Assembly (NCBI GenBank): GCA_012064415.1
Contig: SSNU01000015.1
Span: 186,001-250,000 of the forward strand
Length of the DNA stretch: 64,000 nucleotides
Reading direction: 5' to 3'
DNA from: Gyrodactylus bullatarudis
Lineage: Eukaryota; Platyhelminthes; Monogenea; Gyrodactylidea; Gyrodactylidae
Below are positions 37,190 through 48,759 of the stretch, in pieces (positions within the stretch are counted from its first letter, which is position 1; each line of letters begins with the position of its first letter). The notes beneath the pieces are model-generated. The model worked only from the letters and a program-made list of their open reading frames with translations, was not told the origin of the DNA and made no database searches. The translations under genes and the position numbers were made by a program.

Positions 37190-37941
37190 TAAAGTTAGTT
37201 GCTATGAAGTTGGGAATCTTTGATTTTTACAGAAATCTCGATATTTTCATCCAAAATTCGAATGAAGATTTTGAAGATTTTTTGGAATCTTACTCATGTT
37301 GCCCACTTTTACCAGTTGAAGAAAAAAAATCATTGTTATGAAAAATATCGTCATTTTTCAAATTCCCATTTGGCGCCAAAATCCCATTTTTTCGAACTTT
37401 GAACTGAAAGTTTTTATTGATTTGAAAGTTGGAGGTTGATCAAAAGGGGCTTTTAAGGATCAGGATTAGACGAGAAAATCAATTCAACTGAATCTTATCT
37501 GATACATTGCCTTATTATCGTTTGGGAGCTGAATTTCAATTTTTTGATCATTTTCACTAGTTGAAAATCAATGAAATTTTGATAATTCAAAATCTCTCGA
37601 AAATGGGTTAACTCTCGGTTACTTGACAGTGCTAGTCAGCTTTCTTGTCTAATCCTGATCCTGCAAAGCCCCTTTTGATCAACCTCCAACTTTCAAATCA
37701 ATAAAAACTTTCAGTTCAAAGTTCGAAAAAATGGGATTTTGGCGCCAAATGGGAATTTGAAAAATGACGATATTTTTCATAACAATGATTTTTTTTCAGA
37801 ATTTTTTTCTTCAACTGGTAAAAGTGGGCAACATGAGTAAGATTCCAAAAAATCTTCAAAATCTTCATTCGAATTTTGGATGAAAATATCGAGATTTCTG
37901 TAAAAATCAAAGATTCCCAACTTCATATCAATTAGCTTTAT
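37190..37941. mobile_element. Foldback element (MITE family A), copy 3, best preserved
   Basis: The arms 37190-37475 and about 37640-37941 are inverted copies. Two short frames on opposite strands (37220-37402 and 37716-37910) give almost the same peptide, confirming the symmetry. The ends read taaagttagttgctatgaag and cttcatatcaattagcttta, flanked by TA. GGCGCC palindromes occur in each arm (about 37370-37382 and 37737-37750). No real coding sequence. Confidence 0.8.
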
Positions 37942-39048
37942 AATGATCAAAGGCTTGATTATACATAATCAGCGAAGATTATATATAACTATCGAGTTCT
38001 ATAAATTGATTGCAACATATATACCAAAAAATATACCGTTTTTTAGGAAGTGACTTTAAAAAGGCGTAATGCTTTTTTTGCTATTTTTAAGTATAAAAAT
38101 GCAATTTTCTAGAAAATTATTGCTATTTTTTACCGCCCTACTTATAAGAAACAACTGATTTCATAATATCAACTAGTCAACAAGGAAAAAAAGACACCCA
38201 AGATAATTTATGAAAAGCCTTTTTATTAGTTGCTTAAAGATTGTTTTCATTTTTATCATCTTTAGTGAAAGTTTATTTGCAAGGTTCAGTTCTCTATCGA
38301 TCTTTATGAAATTTTTAATCAAAAATTTATACCGGAACCTGAATAGACCTACTTTAAAGGACAATGACAAGGTATTTATTTATTGAAAAAATGTGAATAT
38401 TCAAAAATGAATGTAGGTGTGAATCTATCCAAAAATATGGTTCTCATCTTGTCTCATAATTATTATAATCGAATGGGTACGAAAAGGATCAACTGATTAT
38501 AAAACTTTTTTCTAGCAGATACATCGTATGCGAGTAGGTGTAGTCCTCACAAGCTCCCATAAAAAACTCAGACAGATGAATAATTTGTATTATTCGTAAA
38601 TTAAAATTGAAATTGTATTTTTTAGGATCAAATAAAATTGCAGGTGAAATTATTTCAGAATTTAAGCCCTGTATCAATTTTTTAAATCGTAATTCAAATA
38701 TAACAACGATTAATTCAAACTTTTCATGATAACAAACGCATAATAAAACTTTTATCTTTTACTCTACAAGCATACACGATATCTCTTTTATATATCATAC
38801 ATCATTATATCATCAAGTTTATTTCAATTTAAACGTATATATATTTATGCATTGGCTTCATAAAATTCAAAATTGAAAAACGGGTTTTTTTCTCATTTCA
38901 ACTATCGTATTCAAGTTGATATAATTTTTACTTTAATTAGTCATACAAATTAGTTCAAATGGAATATTGAAAAGGAATCAGAACTCAGAAATCAGAAAGA
39001 AACCTTGACAATTGCCCATCTATATAAATCGTGATTGGATATCGAATA

Positions 39049-42000
39049 ATGACGTCTCCGATCAAGAAAATTCCCGATGATGTAAGCCTTACAATGTCCT
39101 CACAAAAAGTTGAGTACTTCAGTAGGAATGAAATTAAATTCGATAGCAACCCAATTAGAATTTCCCTTACAGTGACCCTCGTCTTTACCTGGATATGTTT
39201 AGTGAGTTTTTGTTTTGATATTATTATGCTATCTGAGCTATTTTATCATTATATTTTTTATAAAATCTGAAATGAATTAAAACTTTTGGGATTTTTTTTC
39301 TTTTATGTATCAAATTAGAATAGAAAATTGGCTAATACTCCGCCAAATGAACCGTTTACTTTTAGAACAAAAATTTTAAAAATATCCAAGAAAGTTTAAA
39401 GAATACAGTATTTAAATTTTCTCGGTTATTCAAATATGTAACATAAAAACTTGAGAAATACCCTATTATTTGACTATATCATATCGAATCGAACCATTAC
39501 TTATATGTTATATTTTATTCTTCAACAAGAAATTGCTAGCCCATTTTTTTAGTATTGATTTTCAAGATTTCACAACGCAGTTTTAACAAAATTCAACTTT
39601 TGAAAAGTAATAATCATTGATAATTAGTTTTTATTTCTATTGATTAACTTTTCTTACAAACTATCCTCTCTGAAGTCTTCCTTGAGGTCTGTAAATAATC
39701 TTCAATAACTTGATGCTTTTGATGTAGAGTAGGGTGAAATTTTCAACCTCATATGTTAGCACCAACTTTTCTGATAGAACTATCAATTCTAAACATTATT
39801 TTGTATTGAAGCATGTCTCGGAAATGTTTCACAATAATATCATTCAATTTTAAAAATTCTGAATTTTTCAATGAATTTTTACTACGCAATCACTAAAAAC
39901 CGGAATATCTTGGCCATTTAATGAATTTCTTAATTTTCATCTTCTGGAATAGTAATCTTATCATCAAACAGGCCTTCATGATGAATTTCGTTGTTTTATC
40001 ATGTTCGTAGGATTTTTTTGGAAAAATAGGCTGTGACATAATTGGAGGATGACTTTCACGCTTTAAAAATATACAAAACTAAATTCTATCAGAAAATTAA
40101 GTAGCCTCGTGAGTTGTTCGGATAAGATAAAAATTTCACTCTAACCTAATGCGCACCTTCAAATGTTTTCACCAATTTTCAAGTTCATTCTTAAGGAGGG
40201 TTTTCAACCAGATTACAAAGAATTTCATAATGAATTTAAAAATGAACTAATGTTTTTTCAAATAAACAATCAGGCTTTGTTGAAGATTATTTAATTAATT
40301 AAATTTTATTATTTGTAAAGACCCACTCTGCTAATAAAATGTGCTTAATTTTGAACATTATAAAAAGTTTCTTTTAGTTATAATCTGGAACCAAGTAGTT
40401 CTTCAGGAAGCTGTTCGGTATAGATTGACTATAACGTTGTTCCTTTGCTACCTGACTATTAGTTCAAAAAGAGTATTCAGGCCAAGATTAGATTGCTCCA
40501 TTTCCGAAACTTTCTCAAACTAACATTTTTAACCATCAATCGATTCCCGGGAATGGAAAATATATCTTGTAAGATTTATGTTCTAGACTTGCTTAGTTTT
40601 ATGCCAACGTATACAAACAAAAGGACTGTGGAATCATTACAGGATATAGAATCGTATGACATCCATGACATTTTTAAAATTTATAATTTTGATTTACTTT
40701 CATGTTTTTACTCATTAATTTAATGGGGACTGTCTGGAAACTTCAAAAAGACATACTGAAAACCTTGAGATTAAAAGAGCTGTATTGTGGACTAGGTTGA
40801 AATTTTAAAGCTCCTTTTAGTACCGATATGTCTATAAATTCTAAGCTTTATTTTTTATTTTGAGTCTTTAAAAATAGTGATCTCATCATGACTACTAATA
40901 AATCTATGAAAAAAATTAAACCCTAGCCATAGATAAAATGGTTCTTCTTAATCATAACACGAAGTGGAATCATTCACTACGAATTGTTCTACTATCAAGT
41001 TCTCAAACTTGTTGTGAGTCAGTGGACTGGGTGGTAACAAAAGTTTACAGAGCAAAGAGATTTTTAGATCATCAACCTTGTTCCCCAGATTTAGCACCAT
41101 TAGGTTATCATTTGTTCAGATCCTTGCAGTATTTAATACCGAAAAGAAACTTGATTATTAGGTAGTCTTGAGACTATCAAGAGTAGCATGATCAAGGGTA
41201 ACAGAATCAATTTAGGATTTTGATTGGTTGGTGTAATTTGAAGCAATTGGCTTAGCATAAAATAACCTCGAGAGACACCTTGATTCTTCTAGGAAATGAG
41301 AAAATAATCAAGCAATTGAATTTCAGAAGAATTTCTTGGATCTAGGACTATTGGTAAATGCTACAATGTTAGCTTTATTCACGTTCCTTCTATACCGAAT
41401 ACATTATTTATATAAAAATAACATTGGCGTCACATTTAGATGTTCTCCTTTACACTAACAAAAATATGTCTCAATTCAGACGGATCTGATCTATAAATTA
41501 TTCATCCCCTAATAAAGTTGAACTGATATCTTTATTTAAATTCATTTGCAATATATATAGTGGTGGCCAAAAAAAAGTTTTCACTTTAAAAACTTGTTGT
41601 TGTTTGGTTATTTTAAATGATATTTAGTTGCAAAATAGTTCATTCGGTTGAGCAATATATGCAAATATCTAATATAGTAATTTTTTTTTCGATTTGATTC
41701 ATTCATAAATACAAAATTAAGAAATTACCGTTTTCATTGAAATTTATATTGACAAAATAAAGTTTTCACTTTTATTTAGTGAAATCTCCATCATTTTGAA
41801 CCACTGATAAGCATCTTTTTGGCATAGATCTATAGAGATTTATAATAGTTTCTCTCTCTATTAAATTCCACTCTCTAAATATGCACTTTATTAATTCATC
41901 TTTATTACTAAACTGTCTACCATTTGCATAGACATTTTGAGCTAGAATTCCCCAGAGATTTTCAATTGGGTTCAAATCTGGACTTCTAGATGGCCATTCA

Positions 42001-45000
42001 AGCAAAATGATTCCGTGTTCTCGAAACCAACTTTTGGTAGAAATTGATCGATGACAAGGGGCGTTATCCTGTTGAAAAATTAAATTTGAATTCACGAGCT
42101 CCTCTTTAAAAGGTAGAATACTCTCTTCTAAAACTTTTTGATAGAAATTTGAATCAAGTTTATGATCAACAACAACCAAACGGCCAACATTTTCGTTTGT
42201 TATAAAACCCCATACCATTACAGTTCCTCCACCAAATCCTCTCTTAATCCTGGTTGGCTTAGGTACAGATTTGTCAATCCAACATACACTGAGACCGTCT
42301 GGCCCATCCAAGTTGAACTTCTTCTCATCAGAAAAGATTACCTTTCCCCAATTTTGATTTTCGATAATTTTCTTGCAAGCCCAGTCTTTACGAGAAATTT
42401 TATCATTCTCACATAATTTAGGAGTCAGTTTTGGTTTTCCCCAATATAAATTTTGTTCATTTTTTAAGAATCGACGAATCGTTCGATTGCTAGCTTTCAA
42501 ATTAAACTGTTGTTTTATTTGTGTGGTCGTTTTTCTCCCGTTGACAGCCATCAACCTGATTATTTTTTTAAGAGAATTAGGAATTATACGTTTTCGACCT
42601 CTTTTTCGATTGGATTTTCTCGAAGAAAATAAGTTGTTTATGGTTGTTGAAGAACATCCTATTTCTTTGGCAATCATACGGTGGCTGATACCCTTTGATT
42701 TCAGTGATGACGCCAATTCTTTTTCAAAATTGCTTAGTTTTGAATTCTTCGGTCTTTCGATTTGCATTTTGAATTTGTTTCAGAATAATTAATGTAAGAA
42801 TACTTGCAAATAAATATCTGATCAGCGAATTAATTTTCCTAATTCAAAAATCTTCTCACAAACAAGAAGTAGAAAGTTTAAAAAGTGAAAACTTTATTTT
42901 GTCAATATAAATTTCAATGAAAACGGTAATTTCTTAATTTTGTATTTATGAATGAATCAAATCGAAAAAAAATTACTATATTAGATATTTGCATATATTG
43001 CTCAACCGAATGAACTATTTTGCAACTAAATATCATTTAAAATAACCAAACAACAACAAGTTTTTAAAGTGAAAACTTTTTTTTGGCCACCACTATATAA
43101 CCAGGAACTTGAACTTCAAGTGGATTACCAAAGAGAAAAGTTGTCACATGGCAAGTCTAACGTTTACAATTGACAGGATGCAAATATAAGCTACTTGTAG
43201 AGCAGATATTGATGATATACTCTAATCCTTGATTACCACTGTGTATATCGAACAACACCTTGGGGTGCAATAGAAACTATTTCTAAGGGCGAATCAGCAT
43301 TCCGTCAAGCTGTTTGTAATCATATTCTTGAAATATATTCGAAATGCTTTTCAAATCTTTATTCAAATGAAAAATGATGGGATGGTCTTACAATGATTGT
43401 TAACCTTAGTTGTAACATTAAATCTCTACAGTCTAAGAATATCTATTTTATTCATGCAATCAATAATTTCTATTATCAATAAAGTTCAACCCACATAACT
43501 CTTTGAGATTATTGAATTTGCTCATGTTCAAGACTATCAAAGGACACTGGTAGAAATTAATTGCTCTAAAAAAATTTTGTAGTTGACTCAGATTTTGAGA
43601 AATTCTTCAATTAAATTCTGTCTAATAATCAAATATCATAATTCTTAGATTGCTTTATTAGCTTACACTAAGCAGGAATATTATGCATTTTATACATTGT
43701 ATAATCTGGTTATGAAAAAATTGGTGGATTTCTGTATATGTATTAAAGAAGTTTAGAAGTGTATATCCTGCCCGTTTTTTATGATCTTGATTTAACAAAC
43801 AAACATTAAATTTTATCTGATACGATGGCTATTAGATATAGATTTGTTCAATTTCATATTTCCTGGCTAAAATTGAATATGTTGTTCGAATTTTATTTAT
43901 TTTTCAAACTTTTAATCAAAGTGTCATTGATAGTGTTTTCAAAGTTCCATTTTTAAAAAGTAAAAAAATCTTTCTAGCGGTCATCGAAAATTATAATTTA
44001 TATAAGACTTTTACACTGATACTAAAATTATTTCTATCTATTCTTATGTATTCTCAAAAACTATTACTACCTATGAAAGGCTAACCAATCAGATTTCTTT
44101 TTGTAATAATATTGATGTACTTATATTTGGCATGTAAAGACTGAAGAGTATGCCCGAAATAGAGCTCAATCTCTTCATATTCTCAGGCATCGCCTTTCTT
44201 ACAAAGTGACTAATAACATAGCCAAAGTTAAAGATGACTTAATTCAGCACATGAGAGCAGAGTGAAATTAGTTACCATTAAGATGAGGTATGTACTCACA
44301 ATTTAACCAGGTAAAATTCAAAGGTGCTCGACACAATCCAAAATAGGTTTTCGACCATATATTTTCCACATAGTTTGAATTCTACCCCTTTTTAAAGCTA
44401 GTTAATATGAAGATAGGAATTTATGGTTTTTTTACAAAATTCTTAATTTTTCCATCAAGAAATCGAATTTGATCAAGAATTTTCGGAATCTAGATTATGA
44501 GGCCCTCTTTCACGGTACGAAAAAAAAATTTAGAAAAAATCTATTTTTAAGGAAAATACGGCAAATATGAAATCTTGAAGTAGCGCCAAATTCGCATTTT
44601 TACGAATCTTTGAGTTGAAAATTTTTGTTGATTTCAGTGTGAGAGAGTGATCAAAAGGTGATTTTCAGGATCAAAATAAGACAAAAAAACCGATAATCAT
44701 AATAAAATTTTTGATAAGTTCGTCATTTTTCTGGGATCTTGAAATATCAAATTTCATCAAATATATTTTCCACATAGTTTGAATTCTACTGGAGGGCCCT
44801 TTCAGAATCTGACTCAAGCTTCTAATAGCAAACTATTTTGTCAGATCGTCAAAAGTTGATTTTACTGAAACTAAATCTAATCTTGAATTTTTAACATCAG
44901 GGCTTAAACAATGAAATTATTCCGCCATGTGTCAAGGGACTCATCGAAAACACAGACAGTAACATGGAAAGATTCGGCTTTGTCATGTCGATTCGAGGTG

Positions 45001-48000
45001 TCGGCTACTTTCTCGGTTCTGTTCTCGGTGGAATGTTTGCTGATCTTTTCCCCAATTTGATGATATTACAACATTCTATTGCACTAGGTTTATTTGCAAT
45101 TAGCTGTTTTACAATACCTCTTTGTCATCAGATTGATCAGATGTCAGCTGCCTTTTTCTTGGCAGGTTTTGCTCATGCAATGCTTACATCATGTGAGTCT
45201 ATTTTTTTCGTCAACAGACTCTTATCAAATTGAACTAATACATAAAAAGTATAGTTTAAAATACTTTTTTTCTAATTTTACTTTTCAAAAAATCAGAGTA
45301 ACGCTCTATTTTTTCAAAAGAGCAATGTATTACAAGAGCTAGCCTAAAGAACTAATTTTATAAATTTTAAAATCTTTGCTTGAAAATATGTAGGAAGAAA
45401 AAAATTGGAAAATCTCAAAAAGATGAATTTCAGACTGGGGTCAATAGTTTTATATAGGATCGACAGTCGGTCTGAGAGTTTCTCATTCTTTTTCCACATG
45501 TAATGAAAATCTGAAAAATTTAATCTTGAATAGCTGGCAATCCTTTGATATCGAGGGTGTGGAATAACCGTTCCAAGGGAGTTTTCAATCTTATCCACAG
45601 CGGCTATGGCTTTGGAGCTATCTTGACGCCAATTTTGATTTATCTAATGTACAAAAGTAATTTTCTCGATAACGACAGCAAAACATCAATATTAAACAGC
45701 TCAATTGGAAATACTACCCAAACGGAAAACTACGTCCCAGCATTTTATGTTGTCGGTTTGTACTCTGGCATCATGGCCATTGTTACTTTTGCCATATTTC
45801 TATTCCTGTTATTGTCACAGAGGCGAAAACACTTTTTAATTTTTGGAGATACAGTACCAGAGAAAGAAGTGGTAAGTGAAATAAATTTTCCATTAAAAAT
45901 ATTACATTCAAAAGCTCCGTCATGTCTTGCACATGTTTTTGTCAGGTAAGCTTTTTCGATTAACTAATTGATATTAAAATTATCAAGAGAAAAACTGAAA
46001 AACTATATCCCCTATCCTTCAAAATTTGAAGCCAGATCCATCTTAATAGAAATATTAGACCCCAAGCTGGCCACTTCTAAGGCTAATTGATATGATGCTG
46101 GGAATCATATGATTTTTACAGAAATCTCAATTTTTTAATCAAGAATTCGAATATGTTAAAGATTTTCTAGAATCCAAATAATCCTACTACTTTTACCGCT
46201 CATTATTTTTTTGGAGTTAGAATCAGTGAGAAAATGATCCAAGGTTATTTGATTCTGGTTTTATAACCTAAACTTCCTTATGAGTTCAGAATCAAAAATT
46301 TTCTTGATCGATTTCGAAAAAATTGTCATTCAAATCATCCAAAATTTTTTTTATAAAATTTAGTAAAATAAAATTTATTTTAAAACAACATTGGTATTCT
46401 TAGCCGTTGGTCATTAAAACGTTTCGACGGTGATTGTCTTAAGCTGAATTGTCATGGAGTCTTGAGGCTATTAAGAATAACAAGATTAACGGTAGAACAA
46501 ATACGTTAGAAATAGTTTCTTTACTTATTAGTATTATATTAACAAGTAAAAAAGTATATCTAATCTAAGCAAAATACTAAAAATTCTTATTTTACAAATG
46601 TTACATCTAAATCAAAGAGATCCCTTCAATTTTGATAATGAATCAGATCTGGGTCCTTTTTAAACTTTACGGAAAGGTAGATAGATTAAAGATGAAAGAT
46701 TTGATAGCAAAAGCATGCTTTTATCAATTTTGAATTGAAGATTGATGAAAATATTAATGCTTCAGTAGGTTTCCTTTGAAGCATTTTCTCCAATTGGAAT
46801 CATTGCAAATCATCTGATAATCTAGATTAAAATTCCCAAGAGTTACATTCCTTTTTTTTGGATAAAATTAAGTTTTTAAAAATTAGAATAATTGCACATT
46901 ATTCAAATAACCCTTTTCGAACGGTTTGTTGTTTGTGTGGTTTCGTAATCACGTCATAAATTAGATTGCTGATTTTGAAAATTCTTTTTCCATCATGAAC
47001 AGAGATGTTGAGACAGTTTTGATTTAGTTTCATAAATCAGATTAGTTAAAATTTTTTAAGACAGCAATACTTTTTCTTAGATTACAAGCCTTTTGCTTAG
47101 TGTGAGTTTTCCTGAACAATAAATACAAAAAGTAATGATTCATACCTCTTGATATATACAGGAAAATGAGAAATAACTTTAGATAAATTTGGAAAGCCTT
47201 TTTTATTATGATCTAACAGCTACATACTACATGATAGAATAATGGAATTTTACCAATTTGCATAAAATTTTAATCCCAATCTAATGAGTCTAAAATCAAA
47301 AATATACGACATCATTATCAACTTAACCAACTTCCCGATGTCATAAAAAGCTGATTAGAACAGGTATAGATTAAGAATCTTAATTTTAAAGCTAGTTAAT
47401 ATGAAGATGGGAATTTATGCTTTTTACAAAATTATGAATTTTTTCATCAAGAAATCGAATTTGATCAAGATTTTTTGGAATCTAGATCGTAGGTTCCACT
47501 TTCAGGATCTGAAGAAAAATATTTGAAAAAAATCAAATTTTAAGAAAGTTATGGCATATTTCAAATCTAGCGATGGCGCCGGATTCCCATTTTTTCGAAC
47601 TTTGAGTTGATAATTTTTGTTGATTTAAAAGTGAGAGAGTGATCAAAAGTTGATTTTTAGGATCACTACTAAAGTTCAATTCACTAGAGTAAAATGATTC
47701 TTGACGGCGATTAATTCAAATAAATAAGAAAAAGAAAAAATAATCATGCTCCAGTTTTATTGGACGACCTTATCCTCGATTTCTATTAGTCGAAATCCCA
47801 TTCCCATATACAATTGATATTTTTAAAAAGTCGTTACACTTTACAGAGCTTTTAACTGTATTTTTAACTTTTATTCGTATAAATCGAAATTCATCATTTT
47901 TTTTATTTCTCTAGAAGATTTTAATAAGAGCTTTGAGTTGATTTCATGGCGACTGAGAGTTTGATTTTTACCAACTTTAATTGGTTCCTTTTAAAGTAGT

Positions 48001-48759
48001 TGATTGATCTTACGATAATAATTACTCATGTATTTCTGTTTTCAGGATAAATCTGGTATCCGGTGGTTCATTGAAAAAACGTTCACTCGTCTCAAGGCAA
48101 TTTATACAAGAAACAGATCAAATAAGTCCTCGAAGCTCATCATTTTCATTGTTTTCCTAGTGTATTGTAATTTGATTGGAAACGACAAGGTGACAAATAA
48201 ATACCTCTATGTCTATATCGATTCAACATCGAACACAACGACAACTCAAGGCAAGGACTCTCTCATCGTTCAAATGTCCTACTGGATCGGGTTCTCTCTG
48301 ACAAGGTTTATTTCATTTTTCCTCTTGAAGAAAATTCCAATATTTATTCTCTATCAGATACATTTGTGTATGGCATTATTGGTAACGATAATTCTGAATT
48401 TTTTCAACTTGAATCGAATCGGTGTTATTATTATTTTCATTTTATTCGCAATTATTAAGGCACCCCTCTATCCGACTGGTATGGGTCTCCTTCTCATGAA
48501 TGGAAATATATCCGGGCTCATTGTGATGGTAATTAATATTGGCTCATCAATTGGAGCCACTCTCTATCCGTATTTGGCAGGTTATTTAATTAAAAAGTAC
48601 AATCCAAATGTCTATACCAACATTCTGTTCACGACTGCTATTGCAATATTTGTATTTGGAACGTTATACACTCAATTGTTGAGATGCCAGATAAACCGAG
48701 ATAAAGTTAAAAAACTAGAGATTATGGCAGAGCTTAGTAGTGTCAAGACGGAGAGTTGA
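39049..48759 (+). CDS. Major-facilitator transporter, MFSD4 / sodium-dependent glucose transporter 1 type
   Basis: Four exons join in frame: 39049-39201 (phase 0), 44901-45192 (phase 1), 45534-45871 (phase 0) and 48046-48759; 1497 nt, 498 aa. Donors are GTGAGT, GTGAGT and GTAAGT; acceptors are aacatcag, ttgaatag and gttttcag. Start: the ATG at 39049, the first in frame. The N-terminal 36 or so residues are cytosolic, then TM1 (RISLTVTLVFTWICLG). MERFGFVMSIRGVGYFLGS and GGMFADLFP form the TM2-3 signature loop. SSGNPLISRVW corresponds to the GGN..L...W motif of NaGLT1/MFSD4 proteins. HSGYGFGAILTPIL follows, then a glycosylatable loop (NSSIGN). The C-terminal half adds about six membrane segments with SYWIGFSLTRFISFF and a long exon 4. 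Sugar or related solute uptake is inferred from the family; the substrate is unknown. Intron 1 (5.7 kb) hosts the intact Tc1. Confidence 0.8.
39862..40158. repeat. Dispersed repeat, copy 2 (partner 1874-2180)
   Basis: Direct-orientation, imperfect match to 1874-2180; non-coding and unclassified. Confidence 0.6.
40387..40460. repeat. MITE family B, half copy
   Basis: Carries the lead ccaagtagttcttcagg and gattgactataacgttgttc of the family seen at 16053 and 62171, but the mirrored arm is absent. Confidence 0.6.
40810..41559 (+). repeat. 750-bp duplicated segment, copy 2, containing a mariner remnant
   Basis: A direct copy of 33942-34691 at about 6.9 kb distance, the same length and apparently identical. 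It ends at the same TA, where the full-length Tc1 begins. Confidence 0.85.
40938..41165 (+). pseudogene. mariner transposase remnant, copy 2
   Basis: Encodes the same 75 residues as 34070-34297, including SPDLAPLGYHLFRSLQ. Non-functional for the same reasons. Confidence 0.65.
41560..43093. mobile_element. Full-length Tc1-family transposon with IR/DR-type ends
   Basis: 1534 bp flanked by TA. The ends gtggtggccaaaaaaaagtt and its complement open inverted repeats of about 214 bp (41560-41773 and 42880-43093). Each arm carries the word agttttcacttt twice, near the outer end (about 41576) and at the inner end (about 41761), which is the IR/DR layout known from Sleeping Beauty-like Tc1 elements. 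The transposase lies on the minus strand and its stop codon abuts the left inner repeat. Ends, TA and ORF are all intact, so the copy may be recent. Confidence 0.9.
41772..42767 (-). CDS. Tc1-family DD34E transposase, apparently intact
   Basis: One exon, 331 aa, normal length for Tc1 transposases (about 340). It catalyses cut-and-paste transposition into TA sites. Residues 1-110 form the paired-like double HTH: MIAKEIGCSSTTINNLF is the first HTH, NRKRGRKR the AT-hook/NLS-like linker, and SNRTIRRFLK the second. The catalytic DDE triad is present: Asp in KVIFSDEKKFN, Asp in IFQQDNAPCH and Glu in DLNPIENLW, with 34 residues between the last two. A glycine-rich box (KRGFGGGTVMVWG) lies between. 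No frameshift or stop is seen. It starts at the ATG at 42767. Expression in the germ line is unknown. It sits antisense inside the transporter's intron 1. Confidence 0.93.
   Translation of the reverse strand: MQIERPKNSKLSNFEKELASSLKSKGISHRMIAKEIGCSSTTINNLFSSRKSNRKRGRKRIIPNSLKKIIRLMAVNGRKTTTQIKQQFNLKASNRTIRRFLKNEQNLYWGKPKLTPKLCENDKISRKDWACKKIIENQNWGKVIFSDEKKFNLDGPDGLSVCWIDKSVPKPTRIKRGFGGGTVMVWGFITNENVGRLVVVDHKLDSNFYQKVLEESILPFKEELVNSNLIFQQDNAPCHRSISTKSWFREHGIILLEWPSRSPDLNPIENLWGILAQNVYANGRQFSNKDELIKCIFREWNLIERETIINLYRSMPKRCLSVVQNDGDFTK
43094..44393. other. Transporter intron 1 beyond the Tc1, mostly unrecognised
   Basis: No gene. A plus-strand stretch at 43233-43379 could be an OTU-like fragment, and 44140-44265 has a short helical frame (ILRHRLSYKVTNNIAKVK) that I cannot place. 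Confidence 0.3.
44394..44690. mobile_element. MITE family A, single arm
   Basis: Starts taaagctagttaatatgaag, runs through gtagcgccaaatt (near 44580) to gagagagtgatcaaaaggtg, matching one arm of the family. The opposite arm is not visible before exon 2 of the transporter at 44901. Confidence 0.6.
46080..46170. repeat. MITE family A, fragment
   Basis: ggctaattgatatgatgctgg followed by tgatttttacagaaatctca matches the outer end of the family; the rest decays quickly. Confidence 0.5.
46360..46440 (-). repeat. Penelope-type terminal fragment
   Basis: Carries aaaacgtttcgacggtgatt and gtcttaagc, matching the left terminal copy of the Penelope-like element at 13039-13230; no coding part is attached. 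Confidence 0.6.
47386..47675. mobile_element. MITE family A, single arm
   Basis: Nearly collinear with the arm at 44394: tttaaagctagttaatatga, gatggcgccgg near 47575, gagagagtgatcaaaagttg. Two single arms in two introns of one gene suggest either a duplicated half element or loss of the second arm. Confidence 0.6.

Larger units (their letters stand above)
36081..38020. mobile_element. Old palindromic element with a different insertion in each arm
   Basis: The left arm (36081-36145 plus 36347-36437) is the inverted copy of the right arm (37118-37189 plus 37942-38020). For example, ttgcaatcaatttat at 36090 pairs with ataaattgattgcaa near 38000, and tcaagcctttgatcatta pairs with taatgatcaaaggcttga. 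The left arm is split by a 196-bp insertion and the right arm by MITE-A copy 3. The central 680 bp between the arms shows nothing I recognise. Confidence 0.75.
28878..39048. other. Intergenic region between the homeobox and transporter genes
   Basis: About 10 kb without a gene I can support. It holds a tRNA-like element (30225-30300), a solo pogo arm (32560-32670), a repeat copy (32856-33038), the mariner/Tc1 block (33942-34942) and the nested palindrome (36081-38020). The stretches 28900-30220, 30310-32550, 33110-33940, 34950-36080 and 38020-39040 hold nothing else I recognise. A possible exon at 31011-31154 is discussed under findings. Confidence 0.5.
39202..44900 (+). other. Transporter intron 1
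   Basis: A 5.7-kb phase-0 intron. It contains the dispersed repeat (39862-40158), half of a MITE-B (40387-40460), the duplicated mariner segment, the full Tc1 and one arm of a MITE-A (44394-44690). An ORF at 40493-40723 is unrecognised. A possible OTU-like fragment at 43233-43379 is described in findings. Nothing recognised in 43400-44390. Confidence 0.7.
45872..48045 (+). other. Transporter intron 3
   Basis: A 2.2-kb phase-0 intron holding two MITE-A arms (46080-46170 and 47386-47675) and a Penelope-type end (46360-46440). Nothing recognised in 46450-47380. Confidence 0.65.

Noticed and set aside
37220..37910. Two nearly identical 60-aa ORFs on opposite strands
   Set aside because: They are the two arms of the MITE-A palindrome read on both strands, not genes.
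42162..42792. Plus-strand ORFs of 84 and 139 codons
   Set aside because: Antisense shadows of the Tc1 transposase.
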